A DNA stretch of 7,112 nucleotides, from assembly GCA_021298235.1 (NCBI GenBank), contig JAJTDX010000102.1, positions 1-7,112 of the forward strand, given 5' to 3'. Below are positions 1 to 6,012 of the stretch, in pieces. The position numbers were made by a program, and so were the translations under genes. The notes below the pieces were generated by a model. The model was not told where the DNA came from. It did not search any database and was given only the letters and a program-made list of their open reading frames with translations. Position 1 is the first letter of the stretch, and every line of letters begins with the position of its first letter. This DNA comes from Cryomorphaceae bacterium. Its GTDB lineage: Bacteria; Bacteroidota; Bacteroidia; Flavobacteriales; Crocinitomicaceae.

Positions 1-369
1 GGTATGAAATGGATGCGTTTAATTCCAACGGTTTTTGCAGGAGTAATCGCCCATTTTTTGGTCAAAGGAAGCAAAAAAATTGCGTGCGAACTTAAACCAC
101 TGTCAGATATCATCAGCGCTGAAAATATAGAAAAGATTGATTTATTGAAGATCGATTGTGAAGGTGCAGAATGGAGTGTGCTGCAAGGAATCCGCGAAGA
201 GCACTGGCCGATCATAAAATCAATGGTCATAGAGGTCCATGACAAAGATGGACGCCTAGAACAAGTCAAAAATCTACTCACGCAAAAAGGATTTACTTTC
301 CTGCATGCAGAGCGTGAGAAAGGCCTGGAGGATACCGCCATGTTTAATTTATTCGCTCGAAAAGAATGA
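1..369 (+). CDS. FkbM-family SAM-dependent methyltransferase, C-terminal part (5' end outside window)
   Basis: The frame is open to the first base of the window, so this is the 3' part of a longer gene. The ATG at position 4 is probably internal. The visible part (about 122 residues) holds the typical FkbM core: the strand-turn segment IDLLKIDCEGAEWSVLQGI, encoded from about 136, then a WPIIKSMVIEVHD stretch and a GRLEQVKNLLTQKGF segment near the end. In this family the D-x-E-G-x-E segment follows the SAM-binding Rossmann core, which must lie upstream here. FkbM enzymes are O-methyltransferases of secondary metabolites, glycans or lipids, and the substrate cannot be told from this piece. The ending (dWP, viEvHD, GRLe) resembles the subgroup found next to polyketide/peptide synthases, which is a family-level impression only. 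The stop overlaps the next start as ATGA, so the two are probably translationally coupled. The family call is firm; full length and substrate are unknown. Confidence 0.82.
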   Translation, partial: GMKWMRLIPTVFAGVIAHFLVKGSKKIACELKPLSDIISAENIEKIDLLKIDCEGAEWSVLQGIREEHWPIIKSMVIEVHDKDGRLEQVKNLLTQKGFTFLHAEREKGLEDTAMFNLFARKE

Positions 370-1061
370 ACCCGGGAACGGTAGCTTTGATCACTGTCGG
401 TATTCTGCTGTTATCCAATTTAATTGGACTGATATACAGCATGGTGGTCCTGAAGAGTTCTCTGTTTTCTAACTTCAGAATTCAATCTAAACCATACCGA
501 AATGGATTGTTTTCTGAACGGATGCCTCTTTTTCTACTAAATTTCGTTTTGCTTCTTGCTGTTTCGGGCTCTGGGGCGTATTTTCTGAGTGATTATCTGA
601 GTTTTGAATTAAACATTCCCATAATTATACTTCAAGTCATACTGGGATTTGTATTTGATGATATCTGGTTTTACTTCTATCACCGATGGCTCCATGAAAA
701 TAAATTCATGCTAAAGCACGTGCATTCTATTCATCATAGAGCGACTACACCCTTTCCTCTGGAATACCTTTATGGGCATCCGCTCGAATGGATGTTGGGA
801 ATGATAGGTATCCTGATTGCATTCGGGATATTTTTTGTTTTCGGCGGCATCAATGCATTTGCGTTTTGGATCTTCGGTTTGTTACGCAATTTGCATGAAA
901 TACATATTCACTCAGACTTAGAGCTTCCAGTGATAAGCAAAATTCCGTTCATCAGCACCACCAAACATCACGATGACCACCATTCGAAATTGACAGGTAA
1001 CTATGCCTCTACTTTCCATTGGCTGGATAAAGTTTTTAAAACAGAATTCAAAGATCAATGA
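366..1061 (+). CDS. Sterol desaturase / fatty acid hydroxylase superfamily membrane protein
   Basis: This 231-residue integral membrane protein carries the histidine boxes of the fatty-acid-hydroxylase superfamily (PF04116 type). They are HRWLH (HX3H, residues 106-110), HSIHH (HX2HH, 120-124), an H-rich NLHEIHIHS stretch (about 176-183) and HHDDHH (201-206, containing HX2HH). In this family the histidines bind a non-haem di-iron centre at the cytoplasmic membrane face. The centre uses O2 and reducing power to hydroxylate or desaturate a lipid, sterol or carotenoid. Hydrophobic segments lie at about 5-28, 54-75, 82-100 and 142-172. All expected ligand boxes are present and the length is normal, so the enzyme looks intact. 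The start is fixed by the ATGA overlap with the methyltransferase gene upstream, and the stop again forms ATGA with the next gene. The histidine spacing differs from short CrtZ-type carotene hydroxylases (about 150-170 residues), so I do not assign it to carotenoids. Superfamily is certain, substrate unknown. Confidence 0.85.
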   Translation: MNPGTVALITVGILLLSNLIGLIYSMVVLKSSLFSNFRIQSKPYRNGLFSERMPLFLLNFVLLLAVSGSGAYFLSDYLSFELNIPIIILQVILGFVFDDIWFYFYHRWLHENKFMLKHVHSIHHRATTPFPLEYLYGHPLEWMLGMIGILIAFGIFFVFGGINAFAFWIFGLLRNLHEIHIHSDLELPVISKIPFISTTKHHDDHHSKLTGNYASTFHWLDKVFKTEFKDQ

Positions 1062-1480
1062 GAATTGCCGTTGCTCTCCTACTCTTCATAAGTATGTCTT
1101 TTATACCTGCAGAGGAAAAGTATACCCTCACAGTGAAGATCGTTGGAATTGAAAGCCAAAAAGGATTGATAGAGATTGCGGTTTATAACGATCCCAACAA
1201 ATTTGCACAAGTCGGTAAGACTTACCGGATGGTTAGGGTAAAACCTGAAGGGAATGAGTTCGTTTATTATTTCAAGGACCTGCCTGAGGATGAGTATGCC
1301 GTGTGTATTTTCCACGATGAGAATGCAAATAAGGTCTGTGACAAGAATTTCATAGGGATTCCAACAGAGGCTTATGCCTTTTCAAATAATATTCGGCCGA
1401 AACTGTCTATTCCAGACTTTCACGATTGTTCAACGTCTCTGAACAAGAATAAGTATTTCACCATTCGAATGGTATACTAG
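1058..1480 (+). CDS. Secreted DUF2141-domain protein
   Basis: A 140-residue protein with an N-terminal signal peptide: Arg2, a hydrophobic core at about residues 3-16, and likely cleavage near residue 18 before EEKYT. The rest fits the DUF2141 pattern. An early strand ends in a GLIEIAVYNDPNKF segment (36-49), then comes a YFKDLPEDEYAVCIFHDEN stretch (71-89) and the family hallmark D-E-N-A-N-x3-D followed by IGIPTEAYAFSNN (99-111). The domain is predicted to be an all-beta extracytoplasmic fold of unknown function. Cysteines at 83, 94 and 124 are visible. The start overlaps the hydroxylase stop as ATGA, so it is the third gene of a coupled set. DUF2141 proteins are common in Bacteroidota and Proteobacteria. 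It is probably periplasmic; a role tied to the membrane hydroxylase is inferred from position only. It ends 7 bases before the converging paaD gene. Confidence 0.8.
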   Translation: MRIAVALLLFISMSFIPAEEKYTLTVKIVGIESQKGLIEIAVYNDPNKFAQVGKTYRMVRVKPEGNEFVYYFKDLPEDEYAVCIFHDENANKVCDKNFIGIPTEAYAFSNNIRPKLSIPDFHDCSTSLNKNKYFTIRMVY

Positions 1481-1486
1481 CACTAT

Positions 1487-1510
1487 ATTATTTCAGACAC
1501 TTGAAATAAT
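1487..1510. terminator. Palindrome at convergent gene ends, possible weak bidirectional terminator
   Basis: Perfect inverted repeat ATTATTTCA / TGAAATAAT (9 bp) around a 6-base loop at 1496-1501. It begins one base before the paaD stop codon and covers its last codons, and it starts 7 bases after the DUF2141 stop. The stem is AT-rich and no T-run follows on either strand, so it would be weak as an intrinsic terminator. Its position between two converging operons is what suggests a role in ending or blocking transcription. Confidence 0.4.
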
Positions 1511-1973
1511 CAAAGGGTTCTAGACAGTCATTGCATTGGTATTGAGCCTTACAGGCTGTGCTGCCGAACAACGAAATCATTCGCGTATTTTTGGATGAAC
1601 ACAGAGGGCATGGCACCGTAGGCGGTTCGGCAAATAACACTGATTTATCCACTTCATTCTCAGGTGGTGCGATGCCATAAGCACGCAATTTATCTCTGCC
1701 CTCTTCTGAAATCCAATCCGTTGTCCACGCAGGAGAAAGCACAAGATTCACTTTAACCTCGTTCAATCCTTCCTGATTTAATTTCGCAATGATATCATCC
1801 TCAATGGTTTTCATTGCCGGACAACCGCTATACGTTGGTGTAATTGTTACCTGACACGAATCATTTTCGATTTTGACCTCCCTCACAACTCCCAAGTCTA
1901 TAATCGAAAGTACGGGAATTTCTGGATCAGAAACATCGTAAAGCCAGTTCCAGACTTGTTCGCGGGTTACCAT
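1488..1973 (-). CDS. paaD: Phenylacetyl-CoA epoxidase maturation subunit PaaD (DUF59 plus zinc ribbon)
   Basis: A 161-residue protein, close to the usual 165 or so. The N-terminal half is a MIP18/DUF59 domain with DPEIPVLSIIDLGVV (16-30) and the conserved TYSGCPA stretch (Cys51). The SPAWTTDWIS segment (80-89) is typical of PaaD/PaaJ. The C-terminal tail is a metal-binding ribbon with CPLC (122-125), Cys141, CNDC (147-150) and Cys159. DUF59 proteins act in iron-sulfur assembly, and PaaD is thought to mature the [2Fe-2S] or di-iron parts of the PaaABCE epoxidase rather than form part of the purified complex. The ATG at 1971-1973 shares ATGGTAA with the paaC stop, a 7-base overlap that implies translational coupling. 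It is last in the paaABCD operon. The 3' codons form half of a palindrome. Identification is firm; the exact maturation role is from family knowledge. Confidence 0.93.
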   Translation of the reverse strand: MVTREQVWNWLYDVSDPEIPVLSIIDLGVVREVKIENDSCQVTITPTYSGCPAMKTIEDDIIAKLNQEGLNEVKVNLVLSPAWTTDWISEEGRDKLRAYGIAPPENEVDKSVLFAEPPTVPCPLCSSKNTRMISLFGSTACKAQYQCNDCLEPFDYFKCLK

Positions 1974-2716
1974 TTCATGTTTGGATAGGCACGTTGCATA
2001 TACTGCAGCTCTGCCAGTATGTATCCCAGATGCTCGGAGTGCATGCCATTTCTACCACCTGAGAATTTCCAATTGTTTTTAGGAAGCTCCAACGTAGCCT
2101 CGTTGAACACAGTATCTACCGTTTTTTGCCAATCCTTTCGGATTTCTTCAAGGTCTGGAACAATGCCCTTTTCAATCAATTCAAGGTCAAGATCATCCTG
2201 CAGGAAAAGTTCATCTGTATATCTCCATAGCGTATCCAACGCGTCTTGAATTCGTTTGTGAGACTCCTCTGTTCCATCACCTAATCGAATCACCCACTCA
2301 GAAGAATGTTTCAAATGGTATTTCGTTTCTTTCAAGGATTTTTCGGCAATCGCAGCAAGTGTTTCATCGGTACTTGTCTGCAGTTTCACAAAAAGAGGCA
2401 ATCGATAGGCATCAAACAAGAACTGACGCATCATCGTCACACCGAAGTCACCGTTTGGCTGCTCAACTAGTAAAAGATTTTTGTATTCTCTGTCGTATCT
2501 TAAAAAAGCAAGTGCATCTCCGTCACGTCCCTTTCCTTCCAGTTCTCCTGCATAATTCAATAGTGTCGTCGCCTGACCGACAAGGTCAAGAGAAATATTC
2601 GTCAGTGCGATATCTTCTTCAAGAATAGGTCCATGACCACACCACTCCGACAGTCGATGTCCCAGGATTAAACTATCGTCACCAAGTTTAAGGATGTAAT
2701 TAAATAAAGTGCTCAT
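1967..2716 (-). CDS. paaC: 1,2-phenylacetyl-CoA epoxidase subunit PaaC (structural)
   Basis: This 249-residue protein aligns end to end with the family (248 in E. coli). Diagnostic stretches are LGDDSLILGHRLSEWCGHGP near the N-terminus, DLVGQATTLLNYAGEL, NLLLVEQPNGDFG (about 80-92), KETKYHLKHSSEW, and a C-terminal GMHSEHLGYILAELQYMQR. It has a ferritin-like four-helix bundle fold. In the known complex PaaC pairs with the catalytic PaaA subunit, has lost a working di-iron site itself, and serves a structural role. The start ATG at 2714-2716 lies 3 bases after the paaB stop. The end overlaps paaD by 7 bases. No unusual residues or breaks were seen. Confidence 0.96.
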   Translation of the reverse strand: MSTLFNYILKLGDDSLILGHRLSEWCGHGPILEEDIALTNISLDLVGQATTLLNYAGELEGKGRDGDALAFLRYDREYKNLLLVEQPNGDFGVTMMRQFLFDAYRLPLFVKLQTSTDETLAAIAEKSLKETKYHLKHSSEWVIRLGDGTEESHKRIQDALDTLWRYTDELFLQDDLDLELIEKGIVPDLEEIRKDWQKTVDTVFNEATLELPKNNWKFSGGRNGMHSEHLGYILAELQYMQRAYPNMKW

Positions 2717-2719
2717 AAA

Positions 2720-3007
2720 TCACATGTGTGAAATGCCATCAGGCACATCGTAAAACGTAGGATGACGGTAAACCTTCGAATCTGCAGGCTCAAAAAGAGC
2801 ATCCGCCTCGGTAGGATCAGAAGCATGGATATTTTTTGATTCAACTACCCAAATACTTATTCCTTCGGATCTTCGTGTGTACACGTCTCTCGCATTCTCT
2901 ACGGCCATAGTTGCATCCGCAGCACGCAAACTTCCTACATGTTTGTGGTTCAATCCAGCTTTACTTCTTATAAAAACCTCCCAGAGAGGCCATTCTTTTT
3001 TTGTCAT
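2720..3007 (-). CDS. paaB: 1,2-phenylacetyl-CoA epoxidase subunit PaaB
   Basis: A small subunit, 95 residues from the chosen start, the same length as E. coli PaaB. Nearly every family signature is present: WPLWEVFIRSKAGLNHKHVG at the N-terminus, ENARDVYTRRSEGISIWVV in the middle, and SKVYRHPTFYDVPDGISHM at the end. PaaB bridges PaaA-PaaC heterodimers into the active oxygenase assembly. A frame beginning at a TTG (3017-3019) would add four residues. I prefer the ATG at 3005-3007 because it puts the WPL motif at the same distance from the start as in E. coli and leaves a 15-base gap after the paaA stop. The stop lies 3 bases before paaC. No clear Shine-Dalgarno is seen, as is usual in Bacteroidota. 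Confidence 0.95.
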   Translation of the reverse strand: MTKKEWPLWEVFIRSKAGLNHKHVGSLRAADATMAVENARDVYTRRSEGISIWVVESKNIHASDPTEADALFEPADSKVYRHPTFYDVPDGISHM

Positions 3008-3022
3008 ACGTTCATTCAATTA

Positions 3023-3955
3023 TCAAGCACGCTGCCTCCTTGATCGCTTTTCGGCATAAGCATTTGCCGCCTCGCGCACCCACTCACCATTTTCTTTCGC
3101 TTTTCGACGCGCATCCACACGGTCTTTGTTGCAGGGTCCATTTCCTTTTACAACCTCCCAAAATTCATCCCAGTTGATCGATCCGCACTCATAATGTCCG
3201 GTGGAATCGTTGAATTTCAAATCTTTATCAGGAATCGTCAAGCCAATCAATTCAGCTTGGGGAACAGTTACATCCACAAACTGCTGACGGAGTTCATCGT
3301 TTGTATGTCGTTTGATTTTCCACCTCATCGACTGTTCAGTGTGCTTAGAATCGGCATCATTTGGACCAAACATCATCAAAGCAGGCCACCAAAAACGGTT
3401 CAAGGCATCTTGCGCCATTGCTTTTTGCTCTGGCGTTCCCTTTGCCAGGGTCGTCATAATTTCAAACCCCTGACGCTGATGAAAAGATTCCTCTTTACAC
3501 ACCCTAACCATAGCTCTCGCGTAGGGACCATACGAACAACGGCACAAAGGGACTTGATTCATGATGGCAGCACCATCCACAAGCCATCCTATTGCTCCCA
3601 TGTCTGCCCAAGAGAGTGTAGGATAATTGAAGATTGAAGAATATTTTGCCTTTCCGGTATGAAGGTCATCGATTGTTTCCTCTCTATCGGCGCCGAGCGT
3701 TTCTGCAGCACTGTAAAGATACAACCCATGTCCTGCCTCATCCTGTACCTTAGCAAGCAACACAGCCTTGCGTCTTAGGTTTGGTGCACGCGTGATCCAG
3801 TTTCCTTCAGGTAACATTCCAACAATTTCAGAATGCGCATGCTGAGAGATTTGACGGATCAATGTTTGACGGTAAGCTTCAGGCATCCAGTCGTTTGGTT
3901 CGATCTTAATGTCCTTATCGATTTTTTCCTGGAATTTTCGTTCCAGCTCGTCCAT
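3023..3955 (-). CDS. paaA: 1,2-phenylacetyl-CoA epoxidase catalytic subunit PaaA
   Basis: The catalytic oxygenase subunit, 310 residues from the chosen start (309 in E. coli). It is a ferritin-like di-iron protein in which both E-x-x-H iron-ligand pairs are intact: EAGH at 73-76 and ESFH at 156-159, with a further conserved Glu43 in [15 protein letters not shown]. Long family signatures include [49 protein letters not shown] and the C-terminal GEWVREA. With PaaB, PaaC and a PaaE reductase it converts phenylacetyl-CoA, O2 and reducing equivalents to ring-1,2-epoxyphenylacetyl-CoA in the cytoplasm. The frame is open to an ATG at 4021, but that would add 22 unconserved residues and overlap a promoter (3989-4018). 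The ATG at 3953-3955 gives the family length, and an ATG at 3968-3970 is a second choice. It is the first gene of paaABCD, and tandem stops TGATAA end it. Confidence 0.96.
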   Translation of the reverse strand: MDELERKFQEKIDKDIKIEPNDWMPEAYRQTLIRQISQHAHSEIVGMLPEGNWITRAPNLRRKAVLLAKVQDEAGHGLYLYSAAETLGADREETIDDLHTGKAKYSSIFNYPTLSWADMGAIGWLVDGAAIMNQVPLCRCSYGPYARAMVRVCKEESFHQRQGFEIMTTLAKGTPEQKAMAQDALNRFWWPALMMFGPNDADSKHTEQSMRWKIKRHTNDELRQQFVDVTVPQAELIGLTIPDKDLKFNDSTGHYECGSINWDEFWEVVKGNGPCNKDRVDARRKAKENGEWVREAANAYAEKRSRRQRA

Positions 3956-3988
3956 GTTTACTTCTTTCATAAGACTATGGTATGTATG

Positions 3989-4018
3989 CAAATTTAAACA
4001 ATTCTCTGTCTTTTTCAA
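3989..4018 (-). promoter_or_regulatory. Bacteroidota-type promoter for paaABCD
   Basis: On the - strand a TTG (4016-4018) stands 19 bases from TAAATTTG (3989-3996). This is an exact match to the Bacteroidota housekeeping promoter form (-33 TTG, -7 TAnnTTTG, spacing about 17-23). Transcription should begin near 3982-3986, giving a leader of roughly 30 bases before the paaA ATG at 3955. It sits just past the terminator of the lipoprotein gene, so the paa genes have their own promoter. No operator palindrome was recognised on top of it. Confidence 0.65.
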
Positions 4019-4035
4019 CATGAGATAAACAAACG

Positions 4036-4062
4036 AAAAAAGGGATGTGTTCGCATCCCTTT
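4036..4062 (-). terminator. Intrinsic terminator of the lipoprotein gene
   Basis: Inverted repeat AAAGGGATG / CATCCCTTT (9 bp, 6-base loop, 4039-4047 and 4054-4062). Read on the - strand, the stem is followed by a continuing T-run (4036-4038, six T in a row with the stem end) and a T-rich tail. It lies 22 bases past the lipoprotein stop and before the paaA promoter, so it should separate the two transcripts. On the + strand the following bases are less T-rich and there is no + strand gene to end. Confidence 0.75.
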
Positions 4063-4084
4063 CATTATTTTCATCAAATACAAC

Positions 4085-4723
4085 TTATTCGAATGGATCA
4101 GGTTCACCTGAGGGTTCATCATAAAGACAAATTCCTTTTTTGTATGCAAACAACATCCCACGTTTCCCTTCATTCTGTCCTATGGTATATCCCTGAGCCC
4201 AAGACTTCAATTCAAGGTGACCTTCCTCAGAAAGTTTTGGCTTGATATCTAGCATCAAACCTATTGCAAATGTTCCTGAAAGACTTCTCAAAGGAATTTT
4301 GAAATTTCTAATCGGAGAGGTACCTGCATCTTCGATCTTGTGCTTGAATGCAAGGACATTAGGATCTCCCTCTGTAGTCATGGGAACCTCATCTTTCATT
4401 CCTGCATACAAATAGGAATTGTGAAACATGAAATTGTTGCTCGCCACCGCGTGAACATACAAATAGTGACGATCATTAAAAACAAAAGCTGTTCCCACTA
4501 CTTTTTTCTCAATCATTAAAAGTTTCTTTGCAACGACAGTACCGCAAATCTCAACGTAGGGATATTCATCTTGAAGCTCTTGTGGCAACATTCCTTTTGT
4601 TGTACTCTTCGAAACAGGGGATAGATTAACTTTTTCACAAGAAAGTAAAATCCCCAACCCAACAGATGTACTGAAAATCAGAAACAGTGCTACTTTAAAA
4701 AACATCGATCTTTTTCTTTTCAT
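4085..4723 (-). CDS. Predicted lipoprotein of unknown function
   Basis: A 212-residue protein. The N-terminus is a type II signal peptide: basic MKRKR, a hydrophobic run at about 8-27, and lipobox LLSC with the acylated cysteine at residue 29. Export and attachment to the outer membrane or cell surface are therefore expected. After a short polar linker (30-50) the body is a predicted beta-rich domain. It contains YVEICGTVVAKK (56-67), VVGTAFVFNDRHYLYVHAV (75-93), an NSYLYAGMKDEVP segment (102-114), a FKIPL stretch (141-145) and a late SWAQGYTI (174-181). The tail is acidic. The combination of a 'nd..yLyV' strand, 'sYLYaG...vP' and 'ipL' vaguely recalls extracellular beta domains of Bacteroidota surface proteins that carry an ETHLYVG-like motif. 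That is an impression from memory and no function follows. It stands alone, with an intrinsic terminator after it and a weak -7-like TAGTTTAG at 4751-4758 before it. Nothing links it to phenylacetate except location. Confidence 0.72.
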   Translation of the reverse strand: MKRKRSMFFKVALFLIFSTSVGLGILLSCEKVNLSPVSKSTTKGMLPQELQDEYPYVEICGTVVAKKLLMIEKKVVGTAFVFNDRHYLYVHAVASNNFMFHNSYLYAGMKDEVPMTTEGDPNVLAFKHKIEDAGTSPIRNFKIPLRSLSGTFAIGLMLDIKPKLSEEGHLELKSWAQGYTIGQNEGKRGMLFAYKKGICLYDEPSGEPDPFE

Positions 4724-4785
4724 GGCAATTCAATTTTAAAATTTATTAAACTAAACTACCATCAGAAAAAGGCCTGGAATGGTTT

Positions 4786-4830
4786 TTTCAATCAGCGAAT
4801 TGAAAGGCTAAATGAAACGTAAAATTGAAA
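4786..4830. repeat. ATTGAAA-box repeats with an inverted pair, possible operator
   Basis: The divergent intergenic region (4724-4935) holds TTTCAAT at 4786-4792 facing ATTGAAA at 4799-4805, a perfect 7-bp inverted repeat with a 6-base loop. A near copy AATGAAA follows at 4811-4817 and another exact ATTGAAA at 4824-4830. The three direct copies start 12 and 13 bases apart. This could be an operator cluster for the divergent genes or a small hairpin. The boxes are short and AT-rich, so chance is possible. Confidence 0.3.
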
Positions 4831-4909
4831 TGACACCTGCAAAGGAACGTTGAGAATAATTGCTTTTGCCGATATCCATCTTGTCATTCCCATTTCGCAA
4901 ACTTATCCT

Positions 4910-4917
4910 TACTTTTG
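4910..4917 (+). promoter_or_regulatory. -7 promoter element for the paaE pair
   Basis: TACTTTTG at 4910-4917 is an exact TAnnTTTG match placed 18 bases before the paaE ATG at 4936, giving a very short leader. The upstream partner is weak: the nearest TTG (4881-4883) is 26 bases away, longer than the usual 17-23. A similar TGCTTTTG, one base off consensus, sits at 4861-4868. Confidence 0.5.
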
Positions 4918-4935
4918 CCCATAAACTTCAAAGGC

Positions 4936-6006
4936 ATGACCCCCAGATTCCATTCACTTCAGATTAAGGAAATTCGAAAAGAAACCGAGGATTGTGTATC
5001 TATTTCGTTCGAGGTTCCGGATGAACTAAAGAATGATTATTCTTTTAAATCCGGGCAGTACCTTACATTAAGAAAAACAATTGAAGGGCAAGACACAAGA
5101 AGATCTTATTCATTGTGTTCAGCACCTTTTGAAAAAGAATGGCGTGTGGCCGTCAAGAAAGTAGAACAAGGCGTGTTTTCAACCTTTGCCAACGAATCTT
5201 TACGGGAAGGAGAAACCCTTGAAGTAATGACTCCGACAGGAAATTTTCTTTATGAGGCTGATGCTAAGATGACAAAAAACATCGTTTTGTTTGCATCCGG
5301 AAGTGGCATTACCCCTGTTTTCTCAATAGCAAAAACCATCCTGCATGAGGAACCGGACTCCTCGGTGACACTCTTTTACGGAAACAAGAATTTCAACAGT
5401 ATCATCTTCAGAGAAGAACTAGAAGCATTGAAGAATCTGGAAATGGATCGTTTCAGAATCATACATGTACTTTCTCGAGAGAGCTTGGGTAATGACATAC
5501 AAAAAGGCCGCATTATCAAATCAAAAGCAGACGATTTATTCCGTGCTTTTCTAAAAGATGAAGCAATAGATGCTGTTTACATCTGTGGACCTGAAGAAAT
5601 GATTCTCGGAGTAAAAGAAAGTATGTTGGCCAATGGCTTAGCATCTGAAAAAGTTCATTTTGAATTATTTACCACTCCTGGTCAGGCTAAAGAAAAGAAA
5701 AGTGCGCCTTCCAATGAACCATCTATTACTGCAAACGTTTCAGTTATACTTGATGGCGACAGGTTGGACATCGCTCTGGACTCCTCCGGAGAGACCATTC
5801 TGGATGCAGCGCAGCGTGCAGGAGCAGATTTACCCTATGCGTGCAAAGGTGGAGTTTGTTGTACCTGCAAAGCAAAACTATTAGAAGGGACGGCAAGGAT
5901 GGACGTCAATTATGCATTGGAGAAAGACGAAGTCGAAGCCGGCTATATTCTTACTTGTCAGGCGCATCCAACGAGTGAACGTGTAGTTGTTTCATTTGAT
6001 GAATAA
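4936..6006 (+). CDS. paaE: Phenylacetyl-CoA epoxidase reductase subunit PaaE, copy 1
   Basis: A 356-residue protein, the same length as E. coli PaaE. It is a class IA-type oxidoreductase built in the order FAD domain, NAD(P)H domain, ferredoxin domain. The FAD-binding RSYS lies at 56-59, the pyridine-nucleotide GSGITP at 122-127 and CGPEEM at 217-222. A plant-type [2Fe-2S] site has Cys303, Cys308, Cys311 and Cys341 (CX4CX2CX29C). It takes electrons from NAD(P)H and delivers them through FAD and the cluster to the PaaA di-iron centre. A TTG at 4915 could add seven residues, but it lies inside the -7 promoter box, and the ATG at 4936 gives the family N-terminus (FHSLQI). It is transcribed away from paaABCD and is followed after 6 bases by a second reductase gene. 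All cofactor residues are intact, so the protein should be active. Confidence 0.94.
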   Translation: MTPRFHSLQIKEIRKETEDCVSISFEVPDELKNDYSFKSGQYLTLRKTIEGQDTRRSYSLCSAPFEKEWRVAVKKVEQGVFSTFANESLREGETLEVMTPTGNFLYEADAKMTKNIVLFASGSGITPVFSIAKTILHEEPDSSVTLFYGNKNFNSIIFREELEALKNLEMDRFRIIHVLSRESLGNDIQKGRIIKSKADDLFRAFLKDEAIDAVYICGPEEMILGVKESMLANGLASEKVHFELFTTPGQAKEKKSAPSNEPSITANVSVILDGDRLDIALDSSGETILDAAQRAGADLPYACKGGVCCTCKAKLLEGTARMDVNYALEKDEVEAGYILTCQAHPTSERVVVSFDE

Positions 6007-6012
6007 AAGATC

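Noticed and set aside
366..1061. Assignment of the hydroxylase as a carotenoid hydroxylase (CrtZ)
   Set aside because: It is longer than CrtZ, has a different box layout, and no crt gene lies in the window; only the superfamily is supported.
1079..1315. Open frame on the - strand inside the DUF2141 gene, and similar ones at 2019-2249, 2359-2628 and 5660-5884
   Set aside because: All overlap well-supported genes in other frames, show no recognisable motif, and have no promoter or start signal of their own.
3194..3637. A 147-codon open frame antisense to paaA
   Set aside because: It lies wholly inside the strongly conserved paaA gene, and its translation is low-complexity in character with no domain. 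It is a shadow of paaA codon use.
4045..4245. A + strand open frame overlapping the terminator and the end of the lipoprotein gene
   Set aside because: It begins inside the terminator hairpin and runs antisense to a better-supported gene, with no protein-like features.
4751..4758. TAGTTTAG on the - strand as the lipoprotein gene promoter
   Set aside because: One base off the -7 consensus and no TTG at a normal distance (nearest 30 bases away); too weak to list as a feature.
4897..4918. GCAAA...TTTGC inverted repeat around the paaE -7 box, considered as an operator
   Set aside because: Arms of 5 bases with a 12-base spacer, one arm being the promoter consensus itself; this is easily chance.
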